Positions 28,873 to 37,120 of a DNA stretch of 64,000 nt are shown here, piece by piece. The notes under the pieces are model-generated. The model saw nothing but the letters and a program-made list of their open reading frames with translations, searched no databases and was not told the DNA's origin. Made by a program: the position numbers and the translations under genes. The stretch is from Vibrio taketomensis (GTDB lineage: Bacteria; Pseudomonadota; Gammaproteobacteria; Enterobacterales; Vibrionaceae): NCBI RefSeq assembly GCF_009938165.1, contig NZ_AP019649.1, positions 744,001 to 808,000 of the forward strand, read 5' to 3'. Position 1 is the first letter of the stretch; every line of letters begins with the position of its first letter.

Positions 28873-29514
28873 TTATTCCGCAGCGTAACCATACATGCCA
28901 AGTAGCTCGCCATCGAGGTAAGCACTTTTGCCATCACGCATTTCTAAGCGACCTTCAACAAACCACTTGGCGACCATCGGATAGATACGGTGCTCTTGGT
29001 TTTGTACTCGCTCAGTGAGGGTTTCTACCGTGTCTTCATCAAAGATCGGCACTTTAGCTTGCAAAATTACCGGGCCGCCATCGAGTTGTTCGGTGACAAA
29101 GTGGACGCTGGTGCCGTGTTCTTCATCTCCCGCATGAATGGCGCGCTGGTAGGTGTTTAGCCCCGGGTATTTAGGTAGCAGAGAAGGGTGAATATTGATC
29201 ATGCGGCCCATATAGTGGCGAACAAATTCACCACTGAGAATACGCATAAAGCCAGCAAGAATGATCAAGTCTGGCTTAAATTCATCCATTTGACGCATCA
29301 ATTCATGATCATAAGCATCACGAGTATCGAATGCTTTAGTATCAAGGAAGATGCCCGCCGCACCTGCGTTTTTGGCGCGCTCTAGCGCATAGGCTTCCGC
29401 TTTATTTGAAAATACAGCGGTTACCTTGCCATCTTTGATGGTGGTTGTGCACGCATCAATAATGGCTTGCAGGTTGGTGCCATTTCCGGAAACTAAAACA
29501 ACAATACTCTTCAT
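28873..29514 (-). CDS. purN: Phosphoribosylglycinamide formyltransferase PurN
   Basis: Third step of purine synthesis: formylates GAR using 10-formyl-THF. The 213-residue product has the phosphate loop SGNGTNLQAI near residue 9, the folate/catalytic region INIHPSLLPKYPGLNTYQRA with His in HPSLLP, and HVTEQLDGGPVILQ-type motif (HFVTEQLDGGPVILQ). Typical length (E. coli 212). It starts two bases after the purM stop and is the second gene of purM–purN. Confidence 0.97.
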   Translation of the reverse strand: MKSIVVLVSGNGTNLQAIIDACTTTIKDGKVTAVFSNKAEAYALERAKNAGAAGIFLDTKAFDTRDAYDHELMRQMDEFKPDLIILAGFMRILSGEFVRHYMGRMINIHPSLLPKYPGLNTYQRAIHAGDEEHGTSVHFVTEQLDGGPVILQAKVPIFDEDTVETLTERVQNQEHRIYPMVAKWFVEGRLEMRDGKSAYLDGELLGMYGYAAE

Positions 29515-29516
29515 AC

Positions 29517-30557
29517 TTAGTTAATCTCTACTTGCTCTTCACCAGCTTGTGCGGGTGCGATAGTACCGATAACCCATGCTTTCTCGCCTTCTTGCTCGAG
29601 CAGTTTTACCGCAGCTTCTGCTTGGTCTGCAGGAAGAGCGACGATTAAACCCACACCGCAGTTAAAGGTGCGGTACATTTCGTGGGTAGTGACGTTACCT
29701 TGCTGCTGCAACCATTTGAAGATCACTGGCCATTCCCAACTCGTACCATCGATCACCGCTTTTGTACCTTCAGGTAGCACGCGGGGAATGTTTTCCCAGA
29801 AGCCGCCGCCAGTGATGTGTGAAATCGCATGAATGTCGTGTTGCTCAATCATTTTAAGTGCAGACTTAATGTAGATCTTGGTTGGCTCCAGTAAATGTTC
29901 ACCAATCGTACGACCTTCAAGTTCTTGGTTTTTATCGGCACCAGAGACTTCAAGGATTTTGCGTACTAGCGAGTAACCATTTGAGTGAGGGCCACTTGAA
30001 CCTACCGCAATCAGTGCATCACCTGCTGCTACTTTAGTGCCATCGATGATGTCGGCTTTTTCTACTACGCCAACACAGAAGCCTGCAACATCATAGTCTT
30101 CACCTTCGTACATACCCGGCATTTCAGCCGTTTCACCACCAATCAGCGCACAACCGGCTTGAACACAACCATCAGCAATACCAGAGACGACATCTGCCGC
30201 AGTATCAACATCGAGTTTGCCTGTTGCATAGTAGTCAAGGAAGAATAGGGGTTCTGCACCTTGTACGATCAAATCGTTCACACACATTGCCACTAAATCG
30301 ATACCGATGGTGTCATGTTTGTTCATATCCAACGCTAGACGGAGTTTGGTACCTACGCCGTCAGTGCCAGAAACTAACACAGGTTGCTTGTACTTGGTTG
30401 GCAGTTCACAAAGTGCACCAAAGCCACCAATACCGCCCATTACTTCAGGGCGACGAGTACGTTTTACGGCACCTTTAATACGATCAACAAGCGCATTACC
30501 TGCATCAATATCAACGCCAGCGTCTTTGTAGCTTAAAGAAGTGTTATTACCACTCAC
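29517..30557 (-). CDS. purM: Phosphoribosylformylglycinamidine cyclo-ligase PurM
   Basis: Fifth step of purine synthesis: closes FGAM to AIR with ATP. The 346-residue product has the N-terminal [20 protein letters not shown], the ATP loop [46 protein letters not shown] and the C-terminal [13 protein letters not shown] motif. Matches E. coli (345). First gene of the purM–purN operon, divergent from upp with a PurR box in the gap. Confidence 0.98.
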   Translation of the reverse strand: MSGNNTSLSYKDAGVDIDAGNALVDRIKGAVKRTRRPEVMGGIGGFGALCELPTKYKQPVLVSGTDGVGTKLRLALDMNKHDTIGIDLVAMCVNDLIVQGAEPLFFLDYYATGKLDVDTAADVVSGIADGCVQAGCALIGGETAEMPGMYEGEDYDVAGFCVGVVEKADIIDGTKVAAGDALIAVGSSGPHSNGYSLVRKILEVSGADKNQELEGRTIGEHLLEPTKIYIKSALKMIEQHDIHAISHITGGGFWENIPRVLPEGTKAVIDGTSWEWPVIFKWLQQQGNVTTHEMYRTFNCGVGLIVALPADQAEAAVKLLEQEGEKAWVIGTIAPAQAGEEQVEIN

Positions 30558-30625
30558 GGGAAGTCCTCGGTCTAGTCAGTCGGATATGAGAAATCGGCGC
30601 TATTCTAACAGTGGATAAAGTGCAA

Positions 30626-30641
30626 TAGCAAACGTTTGCGC
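30626..30641. promoter_or_regulatory. PurR box between purM and upp
   Basis: TAGCAAACGTTTGCGC is a close match to the PurR consensus ACGCAAACGTTTGCGT. It sits 69 bases before the purM start and 95 bases before upp, so it could repress the purMN operon and possibly the divergent upp too. Confidence 0.85.
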
Positions 30642-30736
30642 AAGTTTTTTATCTGACATTAGATCAAGAAATGCGGTACGAAATCGTTTATAATCTGAAG
30701 GTTTATTTGAAATTTACCCTATAGCCGGAGATGGAC

Positions 30737-31363
30737 ATGAAAGTTGTTGAAGTTAAACACCCTCTTGTTAAACATAAAATTGGTCTAATGAGAGAAGGTG
30801 ACATCAGCACAAAACGCTTCCGTGAGTTAGCGACTGAAGTTGGTAGCCTACTGACTTATGAAGCGACTGCGGATTTTGAAACCGAGAAAGTAACCATTGA
30901 TGGCTGGAACGGCCCAGTAGAAGTTGATCAAATCAAAGGTAAAAAAGTAACAGTAGTGCCAATCCTACGTGCTGGCCTTGGTATGATGGACGGCGTACTT
31001 GAGCACATGCCTAGTGCACGTATCAGCGTGGTAGGTATTTACCGTGATGAAGAAACGCTAGAGCCAGTTCCTTACTTCAACAAGCTGGCTTCAAACATCG
31101 ACGAGCGTATCGCACTAGTGGTTGACCCAATGCTAGCGACGGGTGGTTCGATGATCGCAACTATCGATCTACTAAAAGAGAAAGGCTGTCAGGCAATTAA
31201 AGTACTTGTACTTGTTGCTGCGCCAGAAGGTATTGAAGCACTTGAACGTGCACACCCAGATGTTGAGCTTTACACTGCAGCTATCGACGAGAAGCTAAAC
31301 GATAAAGGCTACATCGTACCTGGTCTAGGTGATGCAGGCGATAAGATCTTCGGTACTAAATAA
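30737..31363 (+). CDS. upp: Uracil phosphoribosyltransferase
   Basis: Salvages uracil to UMP with PRPP. The 208-residue product begins [20 protein letters not shown], has [15 protein letters not shown], and the PRPP loop [20 protein letters not shown], and ends [14 protein letters not shown]; same length as E. coli. The start is the second ATG (30737), since GGAG is at proper spacing for it and overlaps the first (30731). In many gammaproteobacteria upp is followed by uraA, but here a terminator and rluF come next, so uracil uptake is encoded elsewhere. Confidence 0.97.
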   Translation: MKVVEVKHPLVKHKIGLMREGDISTKRFRELATEVGSLLTYEATADFETEKVTIDGWNGPVEVDQIKGKKVTVVPILRAGLGMMDGVLEHMPSARISVVGIYRDEETLEPVPYFNKLASNIDERIALVVDPMLATGGSMIATIDLLKEKGCQAIKVLVLVAAPEGIEALERAHPDVELYTAAIDEKLNDKGYIVPGLGDAGDKIFGTK

Positions 31364-31375
31364 GCCGAATTAATG

Positions 31376-31402
31376 AAAAGAGGAGCTTAAGCTCCTCTTT
31401 TT
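31376..31402 (+). terminator. Terminator after upp
   Basis: AAAAGAGGAGC-TTAA-GCTCCTCTTTTTT, 12 bases past the stop; can also stop the convergent rluF transcript. Confidence 0.9.
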
Positions 31403-31466
31403 TGTGTTTAATTTCGCACGCTGCGTTTTGAGCGTCGAGCTGCTCTCAACTCTTATTGTCGCTTTT

Positions 31467-32688
31467 CTATTTTTTCAGACTCAAGGTTCCGCCAACACGT
31501 GAGGCAGAGCTTGGTTTATGCTCGCTTGGTTTGCGGTTCGTTGGTTTGGCATAATTTGGCTTTGAAGTGCTTGGCTTTCCGTGACCTTTTGTCGTAACTT
31601 GGCTTGCTATTGCTAGGTTTGCCATCACGGCCTTTAGCAAATTCACCATCACGTTTAGTTTGACCATAGCCTCTGCTGTCGTTGTCACGAGCTTTGTAGT
31701 TTGGCTTATCATTACGGCGCTCATCACGACGTGAGTCAAAACGCTCGTTACCACGTTCATTCGCTCGTTCATTATTGCGTCCGCTGTTGCGACCTTTGTT
31801 TGAGTTTGGCGCATGGCGGTATTCATCAGCATTGCGGCCTTTAAAGGTACGGGCAGTTTGATTACGACGAGCTGTCGAGCCTTGGTTTTCTTCACGGCTA
31901 TCATAGAGCTTCGCATCAGTCGCTTTACGAATGCGTTGGCCTTTGGCATCAGTTTGTGAGGCTTCTTGAGTACCACTTGAGCCTTCACACATTGCGAGTA
32001 GCTGGTTGATTTCATCATCGCTAAGGTAGCGCCAACTGCCGTTAGGAATACCATCAAGGCTGATGTTCATAATACGCACACGGCGAAGTTTGAATACTTC
32101 GTAGCCCAATGCTTCACACATGCGGCGAATCTGACGGTTAAGACCTTGAGTTAGTACGATGCGGAAAGAGAATTTAGTCTCTTTCGTCACTTTACATGGC
32201 AAGGTGACGGTATCGAGGATGTTGACACCTGAGCCCATCTTTTGCAGAAACTCATTGGTGATCGGTTTGTCGACACGCACGACGTATTCTTTCTCGTGGT
32301 TGTTACCCGCACGCAGAATCTTGTTAACGATATCACCGTCATTGGTCAGGAAGATTAAGCCATCAGAAGGTTTATCAAGGCGGCCTATTGGGAAGATACG
32401 CGATTTATGACCGATGAAGTCGACGATGTTGCCAGGAATATCACGCTCAGTAGTACAGGTAATACCGGTTGGTTTGTTTAGCGCAATATAGATTGGCTTT
32501 TCTTTCGCTTTAAGTGGTTTGCCATCGATGCACACGTCATCGCCGAGTTGAACCTTAGTCCCCATTTCTGGCAGATTACCATTGATGGTTACTCGACCTT
32601 GATCGATAAGTTTATCGGCCTCACGGCGTGAGCAATAGCCTGTTTCACTGATGTATTTGTTTAAGCGTTTAGCGTTATCTTGTGTCAT
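31467..32688 (-). CDS. rluF: 23S rRNA pseudouridine(2604) synthase RluF (3' frameshift)
   Basis: Makes pseudouridine in 23S rRNA. Starts at 32688 ([20 protein letters not shown]) with an S4 RNA-binding domain (about residues 5–65) and the catalytic PsiI motif [10 protein letters not shown] with its Asp. After about residue 240 comes a long Arg/Asn/Asp/Glu-rich, probably disordered RNA-binding tail. As read, the frame ends at 31516 with an atypical sequence. At 31587–31590 the run TTTT has one base too many; removing it leads through [12 protein letters not shown] to the usual ending [13 protein letters not shown] and a stop at 31467, giving 406 residues. This is an extra-base case, unlike the other breaks here. 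Confidence 0.88.
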
Positions 32689-32781
32689 AAATCGTTCTCT
32701 TAACGTTTCCCAACGGCAAATTGTAAAGTGCCACATAGCTCCGTTATATGGCGGGGCGAGATTGTAGCAGCGCGAGTCAAA

Positions 32782-33360
32782 TTAGCCCATTCGTTTTTGA
32801 TGGCGTTCGCGATTCTCTAATTTTTTTTCATTGCTTTTACGCAGCAGAATGTAGACGGCACCAGTGCCACCATGAAAGCGCTGAGCACTATGTACACATT
32901 GAACATCGTTAATCTGCGTCAACCATTGTGCGACATAGCTTTTCATTAACGCTGGTGGATTTGAGCGTTCGCCACGTCCGTGTACGATCACCACGGTACG
33001 AATATCCATGGACATACATTGCTTTAAGAAATGCACCACTTCATCGCGTGCCTCTTTGAGGGTTTTACGGTGCAAGTCGAGTCTGGCTTGAATAGGATAT
33101 TTGCCGAGGCGCAATTTGCGATAAACACCATCTTGTACGCCATCACGTTTAAACTCAATCACGTCATCTGGTTTAATCATCGGGGCATGATCAATCGAAA
33201 GATGCTCAGGGTTATCACCGCTAAGCCAAATGGCGGCTTCGCGTTTAGCAAGTTGCGCTTGGCTTACTTGGTGACTCTTTTTTAATTCAGCGGTGTCGTT
33301 ATGTAGAGGCTTTACGTCGCCCATCATTTGTTGAAATAGTTCGAAGTCGTCTTGAGACAT
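32782..33360 (-). CDS. smrA: Smr domain endonuclease-like protein SmrA
   Basis: 192-residue protein of the YdaL/SmrA type. The first half (MSQDDFELFQQMMGDVKPLH) is a family-specific N-terminus; the second half is a Smr domain with LDLHRKT (the LDLHG-like motif) near residue 95 and VIVHGRGE near residue 122, followed by AVYILLRK. Smr domains nick branched or single-stranded nucleic acids in some proteins, and recent work links related E. coli proteins to cleavage on collided ribosomes (family knowledge). Transcribed on the same strand as a DUF3149 gene upstream, with a terminator between. Confidence 0.87.
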   Translation of the reverse strand: MSQDDFELFQQMMGDVKPLHNDTAELKKSHQVSQAQLAKREAAIWLSGDNPEHLSIDHAPMIKPDDVIEFKRDGVQDGVYRKLRLGKYPIQARLDLHRKTLKEARDEVVHFLKQCMSMDIRTVVIVHGRGERSNPPALMKSYVAQWLTQINDVQCVHSAQRFHGGTGAVYILLRKSNEKKLENRERHQKRMG

Positions 33361-33444
33361 GACTGCATCTCAGGCTGATAACTCAATAGCGTAATTATAC
33401 GGGGAATAACGGATAGATGACCATTTTTTGCGATGCAAAGGCAG

Positions 33445-33478
33445 AAAAAAACCGAAGCAGAAAAGTTATCTACTTCGG
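33445..33478 (-). terminator. Terminator after the DUF3149 gene
   Basis: On the minus strand CCGAAG…CTTCGG around a loop, directly followed by a long T run (TTTTTT); 40 bases past the DUF3149 stop. Confidence 0.8.
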
Positions 33479-33517
33479 TGCAAAGTGATTGCTAACAGCT
33501 AACTTGAGCTAAGCGAT

Positions 33518-33658
33518 CTAGTGAGGAGATTTGTCAGTCATTACCTTGTAAACGAAGAAACTGCCATAAAACAGCATAAGACCAAAAGCAGCGAATATAA
33601 CGATCATTGAAGAAAGTCCAACGGCATTACCAAAAAGGAGTTCGAGCCAAAAGTCCAT
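33518..33658 (-). CDS. DUF3149 domain-containing small membrane protein
   Basis: 46-residue protein: MDFWLELLFGNAVGLSSMIV, IFAAFGLMLFYGSFFVYKVM, ending TDKSPH. It has one hydrophobic transmembrane helix and the MDFWLxLLFGN signature of DUF3149. GGAGG precedes the ATG at good spacing. Function unknown; its single-helix form and a nearby FNR-like site suggest an accessory membrane peptide of respiration, which is inference. Too short for usual ORF cut-offs. Confidence 0.88.
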   Translation of the reverse strand: MDFWLELLFGNAVGLSSMIVIFAAFGLMLFYGSFFVYKVMTDKSPH

Positions 33659-33714
33659 GTTTCCTCCAAAGTTCCGAAGACAGTACTAGGGTAACCAGTG
33701 AAATATAATTGTTA

Positions 33715-33728
33715 ATGATCTGGATCAA
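33715..33728. promoter_or_regulatory. FNR-like site upstream of the DUF3149 gene
   Basis: ATGATCTGGATCAA matches the FNR consensus TTGAT-N4-ATCAA except for the first T. It lies about 57–70 bases upstream of the DUF3149 start, a sensible activator position. Confidence 0.4.
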
Positions 33729-33914
33729 TTGTGTTTTAATGGTTGCTACTGTGTTGTTCTTAGTGTGTTTGTGATCACGCAATAAGAATTTGTGCTGGAG
33801 TTTTGAGCGAACGAACCGTTTAACGACATAAAGTTAAGAAAACCACTTGCGTTGCGCGAGAGAATCAGTAATATACGCATCCGTTGACGGGCAAAGCGCT
33901 CGAATAAAACATCT

Positions 33915-33991
<77 letters not shown>

Positions 33992-34278
33992 TATTAAAAA
34001 AGGCTCTGCAATGTGGAGCCTATCTTGAACATCGAGTTAAGAAATCACACTGTCGGGGTCAGGAAGCCCTGCCGCGTCGAATTCCTTTCAGCGATCATCT
34101 TTGAAGAAGCCGTAGTGGAAACACTACGGCTTTTTTGCATTTGCGCATCAGCAACGTATGAGGTCGGGCGCGGAATGCCGCCCAGCGGGTGCGCCAGCCC
34201 GAATGAACCTTTTCACCGGAAGCCGCAGTGAGAATGCGAGGGGCTTAGCATGCTTCAATGCTTTGTCGGTAGTAAAGA
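33992..34278. other. Structured, GC-rich stretch between tRNA-Pro and the TraB gene
   Basis: Besides a small hairpin just after the tRNA (GGCTC…GAGCC, 34001–34020) and the terminator at 34107–34136, a GC-rich block lies at about 34157–34240. It contains GGGCGCGGAATGCCGCCC and GCGGGTGCGCCAGCCCG, which can fold into adjacent hairpins. No coding frame is convincing. It may be a small RNA, a repeat, or a leftover of a mobile element. Confidence 0.45.
34107..34136 (+). terminator. Terminator of the tRNA-Pro transcript
   Basis: AAGCCGTAGTG-GAAA-CACTACGGCTT followed by six T: strong rho-independent terminator. Confidence 0.9.
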
Positions 34279-35148
34279 CTAATACTTAAATTCACAAGTA
34301 GCCGTTTCACTCTTTGAACGCTGTGTAACGTTAAATCCTCGCTGTTTAAGGAGTAAGGGTAGATTGTCGCGACCAACTAAATGTAACGTGCCCACGACAA
34401 CCAAGTAGTTACCGCGGCGCTCCGGAAATATCGTAGCTTTGGATAACTTATCTGCCCAATCGTGATTGCGTTGGTAGATAAAATCATTTTCCATTTTGGG
34501 CGACATATCTGCGAGTTTGGCAAACTCTTGGAGTTTAACGCTATCACCGCGTTTCCAGCTTTCAATTAAACAGTGGGTTGCGCCTTCATTGTGATCAAAC
34601 TGTTCGACAGCGCTCGTGAGTAATTCCTCGCCATCATTGTCTAAGTTTGCTAACAGGTCTATCTGAAACTGCAGTGACTCTAAGCTGTAAACGGGTTTAT
34701 TCTGCGATGCTGCCATCGACATGAGTTGAACATCGACACCATCTTGAGGTTTGTAACCTAAATATTCCATTTGCTTGATTTGCACTGTTAGTGCTGACGC
34801 CCATGGTGGCGATAGAAGCAAGGCTTGCGGATCGAGGCCCAATAAATGAGCGATTCCTGTCAGCTCTTGTTCTCCTTGCTGATCGAGAACTTGGGCCGTC
34901 GTTTTCTGAGCGATTGGGTAACGGACATTGCCCGTATGACGAATATCGGCTTCGAGCACAATGCCGTCAGAATGTTGTAAGAAGGTGGTGACGTTTACTG
35001 GCAGGGGATACATGGAATCATCACCCACATGGACCGATCCAACAATGAGGTAGTTCAGATTTCCTTTACTCGCTTGCCAGTAGAGAGGCTCTGCCGATAC
35101 AGACGATGCCACCATTAATAACAGAGCTAACCAGCGAAAGTTCTTCAT
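34279..35148 (-). CDS. TraB/GumN family protein
   Basis: 289-residue secreted or periplasmic protein of the TraB/GumN (Tiki-like) superfamily. A signal peptide (MKNFRWLALLLMVASSVSA) is followed by the first catalytic-type motif VGSVHVGD near residue 37 and the second VGTLHLVG near residue 251, each holding the family's GxxH. Acidic residues GIVLEADI complete the pattern. Members are metal-dependent proteases in animals (Tiki); bacterial roles are largely unknown. Separate gene, not in an operon with its neighbours. Confidence 0.87.
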   Translation of the reverse strand: MKNFRWLALLLMVASSVSAEPLYWQASKGNLNYLIVGSVHVGDDSMYPLPVNVTTFLQHSDGIVLEADIRHTGNVRYPIAQKTTAQVLDQQGEQELTGIAHLLGLDPQALLLSPPWASALTVQIKQMEYLGYKPQDGVDVQLMSMAASQNKPVYSLESLQFQIDLLANLDNDGEELLTSAVEQFDHNEGATHCLIESWKRGDSVKLQEFAKLADMSPKMENDFIYQRNHDWADKLSKATIFPERRGNYLVVVGTLHLVGRDNLPLLLKQRGFNVTQRSKSETATCEFKY

Positions 35149-35433
35149 GATTGTCCTTAATGTTCAAGTTATTTGGTAAGCATGAATCGAACGAGGCTCC
35201 GGCGCAATAAATAATGTTTATCAGATCAAGCGGGTCTAAAAGATGAGCTTTGCTGTTGCAAAAAAATAGCGGTAGGTGATTCACGTCTAGCCCGAATGGT
35301 CAGCATATATTAAGTGTGTGTTTGTAAAGTGACCGTTGGTTTTTAAGATGAAATAAGCGTGATAAAAACAAAACTAAATTTTCTTCGTGAATTAACTCGC
35401 GAATATCAATGGAATTTTTATTGCACATACAAA
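35149..35433. other. Intergenic region upstream of the TraB gene
   Basis: About 285 bases of AT-rich DNA between the divergently read TraB start and the terminator behind the POT gene. It must hold the traB-family promoter, but no confident −10/−35 pair or operator stands out and there is no credible ORF. Confidence 0.4.
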
Positions 35434-35457
35434 AAAGCCCAGCATGTGCTGGGCTTT
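35434..35457 (-). terminator. Terminator after the POT transporter gene
   Basis: AAAGCCCAGCA-TG-TGCTGGGCTTT; on the minus strand it is followed by TTT and lies 17 bases past the stop. Confidence 0.9.
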
Positions 35458-35473
35458 GGTGTTTGATATTGAA

Positions 35474-36862
35474 TTACGCGATTTGTGTTTGCTGCTCTTC
35501 AATTTGTTGTTCGTTGCTAATTGGTGATTCAGCACCGTGCATCCAGCGAACCAACGTGTTTGAGAACAACAGTAGAATTACACCACTGATTGTCGCTGTA
35601 ACTGCAATGCCGCTAAAGATTGATAGCGCACCAAGTTCACCAACGTGTGAACCAACGTAGCCTGCTACGTAGTTGGCAATCGCGTTACAACCAAACCATG
35701 CGCCCATCATCAATGATGCAAGACGTAGCGGAGCCAGTTTAGTTACAAGAGATAAGCCGATTGGTGATAGGCATAGTTCACCCAGTGTATGGAAGAAGAA
35801 TGCGCCCACTAGCCAAAGCATAGAGGTTTTCACCGTGGTGTCGCCACCTTGTTCCATTACTGCACCAACCATACATAGGAAACCTAGTGCGAGGAAGAAC
35901 ATTGCTAGGGCAAACTTAACTGGTGAGTTTGGTTCACGTTTTCCTAGCTTCACCCACAGTACAGCAAGCAACGGCGCAAGCGTAATGATGAAGAACGGGT
36001 TTAGTGATTGGAACCAAGCTGCAGGCACTTCAAAACCGCCAATCATACGATCAGTGTATTGTTGAGTGTAAATATTCATTAGACCACCGGCTTGCTCAAA
36101 GCCAGCCCAGAATACGATGGTAAATACACTCATCACCAGAATCACTTTAATGCGATCGAATTCTTCTTTTGTTAGTGGTTCTTTTTTGTTTGAGTTTTTA
36201 AGTTCAAGATCGCGTTTTGCCGCTGGTTCTCTACCAATATCACCAAGCCATGATTGTGCAAGGGTCATTTGCATTACTAGGCTCATAAGCATACCGACAC
36301 CCGCAGCGACAAAGCCCGCTTTCCAACCAAACTCGTTAGTTACAGAGCCTGAGATTACGCCAGCAAGAAGTGCACCGATGTTGATACCCATATAGAAGAT
36401 AGTGAATGCGCCGTCACGACGGTTATCACCTTCTTTGTATAGGTCACCTACCATAGTAGAAATGTTTGGCTTAAATAGGCCGTTACCCGCGATAAGTAGC
36501 GCAAGACCTAGGTAGAAACTGTGCAGCACGCTCAAACCTAGCACATCAGCAGGAATTGCTAGTGTGAACTGACCAATAGCCATTAGCGCACCACCGATTA
36601 GGATCGAACGACGCTGACCTAGGTAGTTATCTGCCAACCAGCCACCGATTAGTGGTGTGATGTAGACGAGTCCAGTATAGATGCCGTAGAGATCTAGAGC
36701 ATCTTTAGTCGACCAGCCTAGACCGCCGTTTAACGTAGTGTCTGTTAGGTACAATACTAGGATTGCACGCATAGCGTAGTAGGAGAATCGCTCCCACAAC
36801 TCAGTACCGAAGAGTAAGAACAGCCCACGTGGGTGTCCAAGAATTTGATGATGTTGTGACAT
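35474..36862 (-). CDS. POT family proton-dependent oligopeptide transporter
   Basis: Major-facilitator di-/tripeptide:proton symporter (DtpA/DtpB-like). The 462-residue product has about 13 hydrophobic segments, the proton-coupling motif ELWERFSYYAMR (ExxERFxYY) at residues 20–31, the family motif FTIFYMGINIGALLAG near residue 152, and GELCLSPIGLSLVTKLAP near residue 365. It is somewhat shorter than E. coli DtpA (500), but both ends look intact. Single gene with a terminator close downstream. Confidence 0.93.
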   Translation of the reverse strand: MSQHHQILGHPRGLFLLFGTELWERFSYYAMRAILVLYLTDTTLNGGLGWSTKDALDLYGIYTGLVYITPLIGGWLADNYLGQRRSILIGGALMAIGQFTLAIPADVLGLSVLHSFYLGLALLIAGNGLFKPNISTMVGDLYKEGDNRRDGAFTIFYMGINIGALLAGVISGSVTNEFGWKAGFVAAGVGMLMSLVMQMTLAQSWLGDIGREPAAKRDLELKNSNKKEPLTKEEFDRIKVILVMSVFTIVFWAGFEQAGGLMNIYTQQYTDRMIGGFEVPAAWFQSLNPFFIITLAPLLAVLWVKLGKREPNSPVKFALAMFFLALGFLCMVGAVMEQGGDTTVKTSMLWLVGAFFFHTLGELCLSPIGLSLVTKLAPLRLASLMMGAWFGCNAIANYVAGYVGSHVGELGALSIFSGIAVTATISGVILLLFSNTLVRWMHGAESPISNEQQIEEQQTQIA

Positions 36863-37079
36863 AAATTTTACTAATGCTTATTGTTAAAGAATTTTATGTG
36901 GGCATCATCTATACATTAGAAAATAAATCATTGCAAATTATTAAATTGTTGGAATTTGCATGACTAATGTGACAAGTGTAGGTTTTTGGTGGTTTGCGGT
37001 CACTTGTGGCGAAATTTCACAAGTTAAAACTTAGCTTGCAAAAATTCCGTTTGACGTAAAATTGAGTTTGAAAGGAATA

Positions 37080-37100
37080 AAAGGGCGCGGAGCGCCCTTT
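37080..37100 (-). terminator. Terminator after asnB
   Basis: AAAGGGCGC-GGA-GCGCCCTTT; on the minus strand it ends in TTTTATT, 20 bases past the asnB stop. Confidence 0.88.
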
Positions 37101-37120
37101 ATCGTTCAAAAAATAATGGA

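Noticed and set aside
31467..32057. A separate Lys/Met/Val-rich minus-strand ORF
   Set aside because: It is mostly an out-of-frame reading of rluF; only its last part, after the extra base at 31587–31590, is the true rluF tail.
34045..34098. A second tRNA gene after tRNA-Pro
   Set aside because: The T-loop-like sequence cannot form a five-base T stem and there is no matching acceptor 5' half or anticodon arm.
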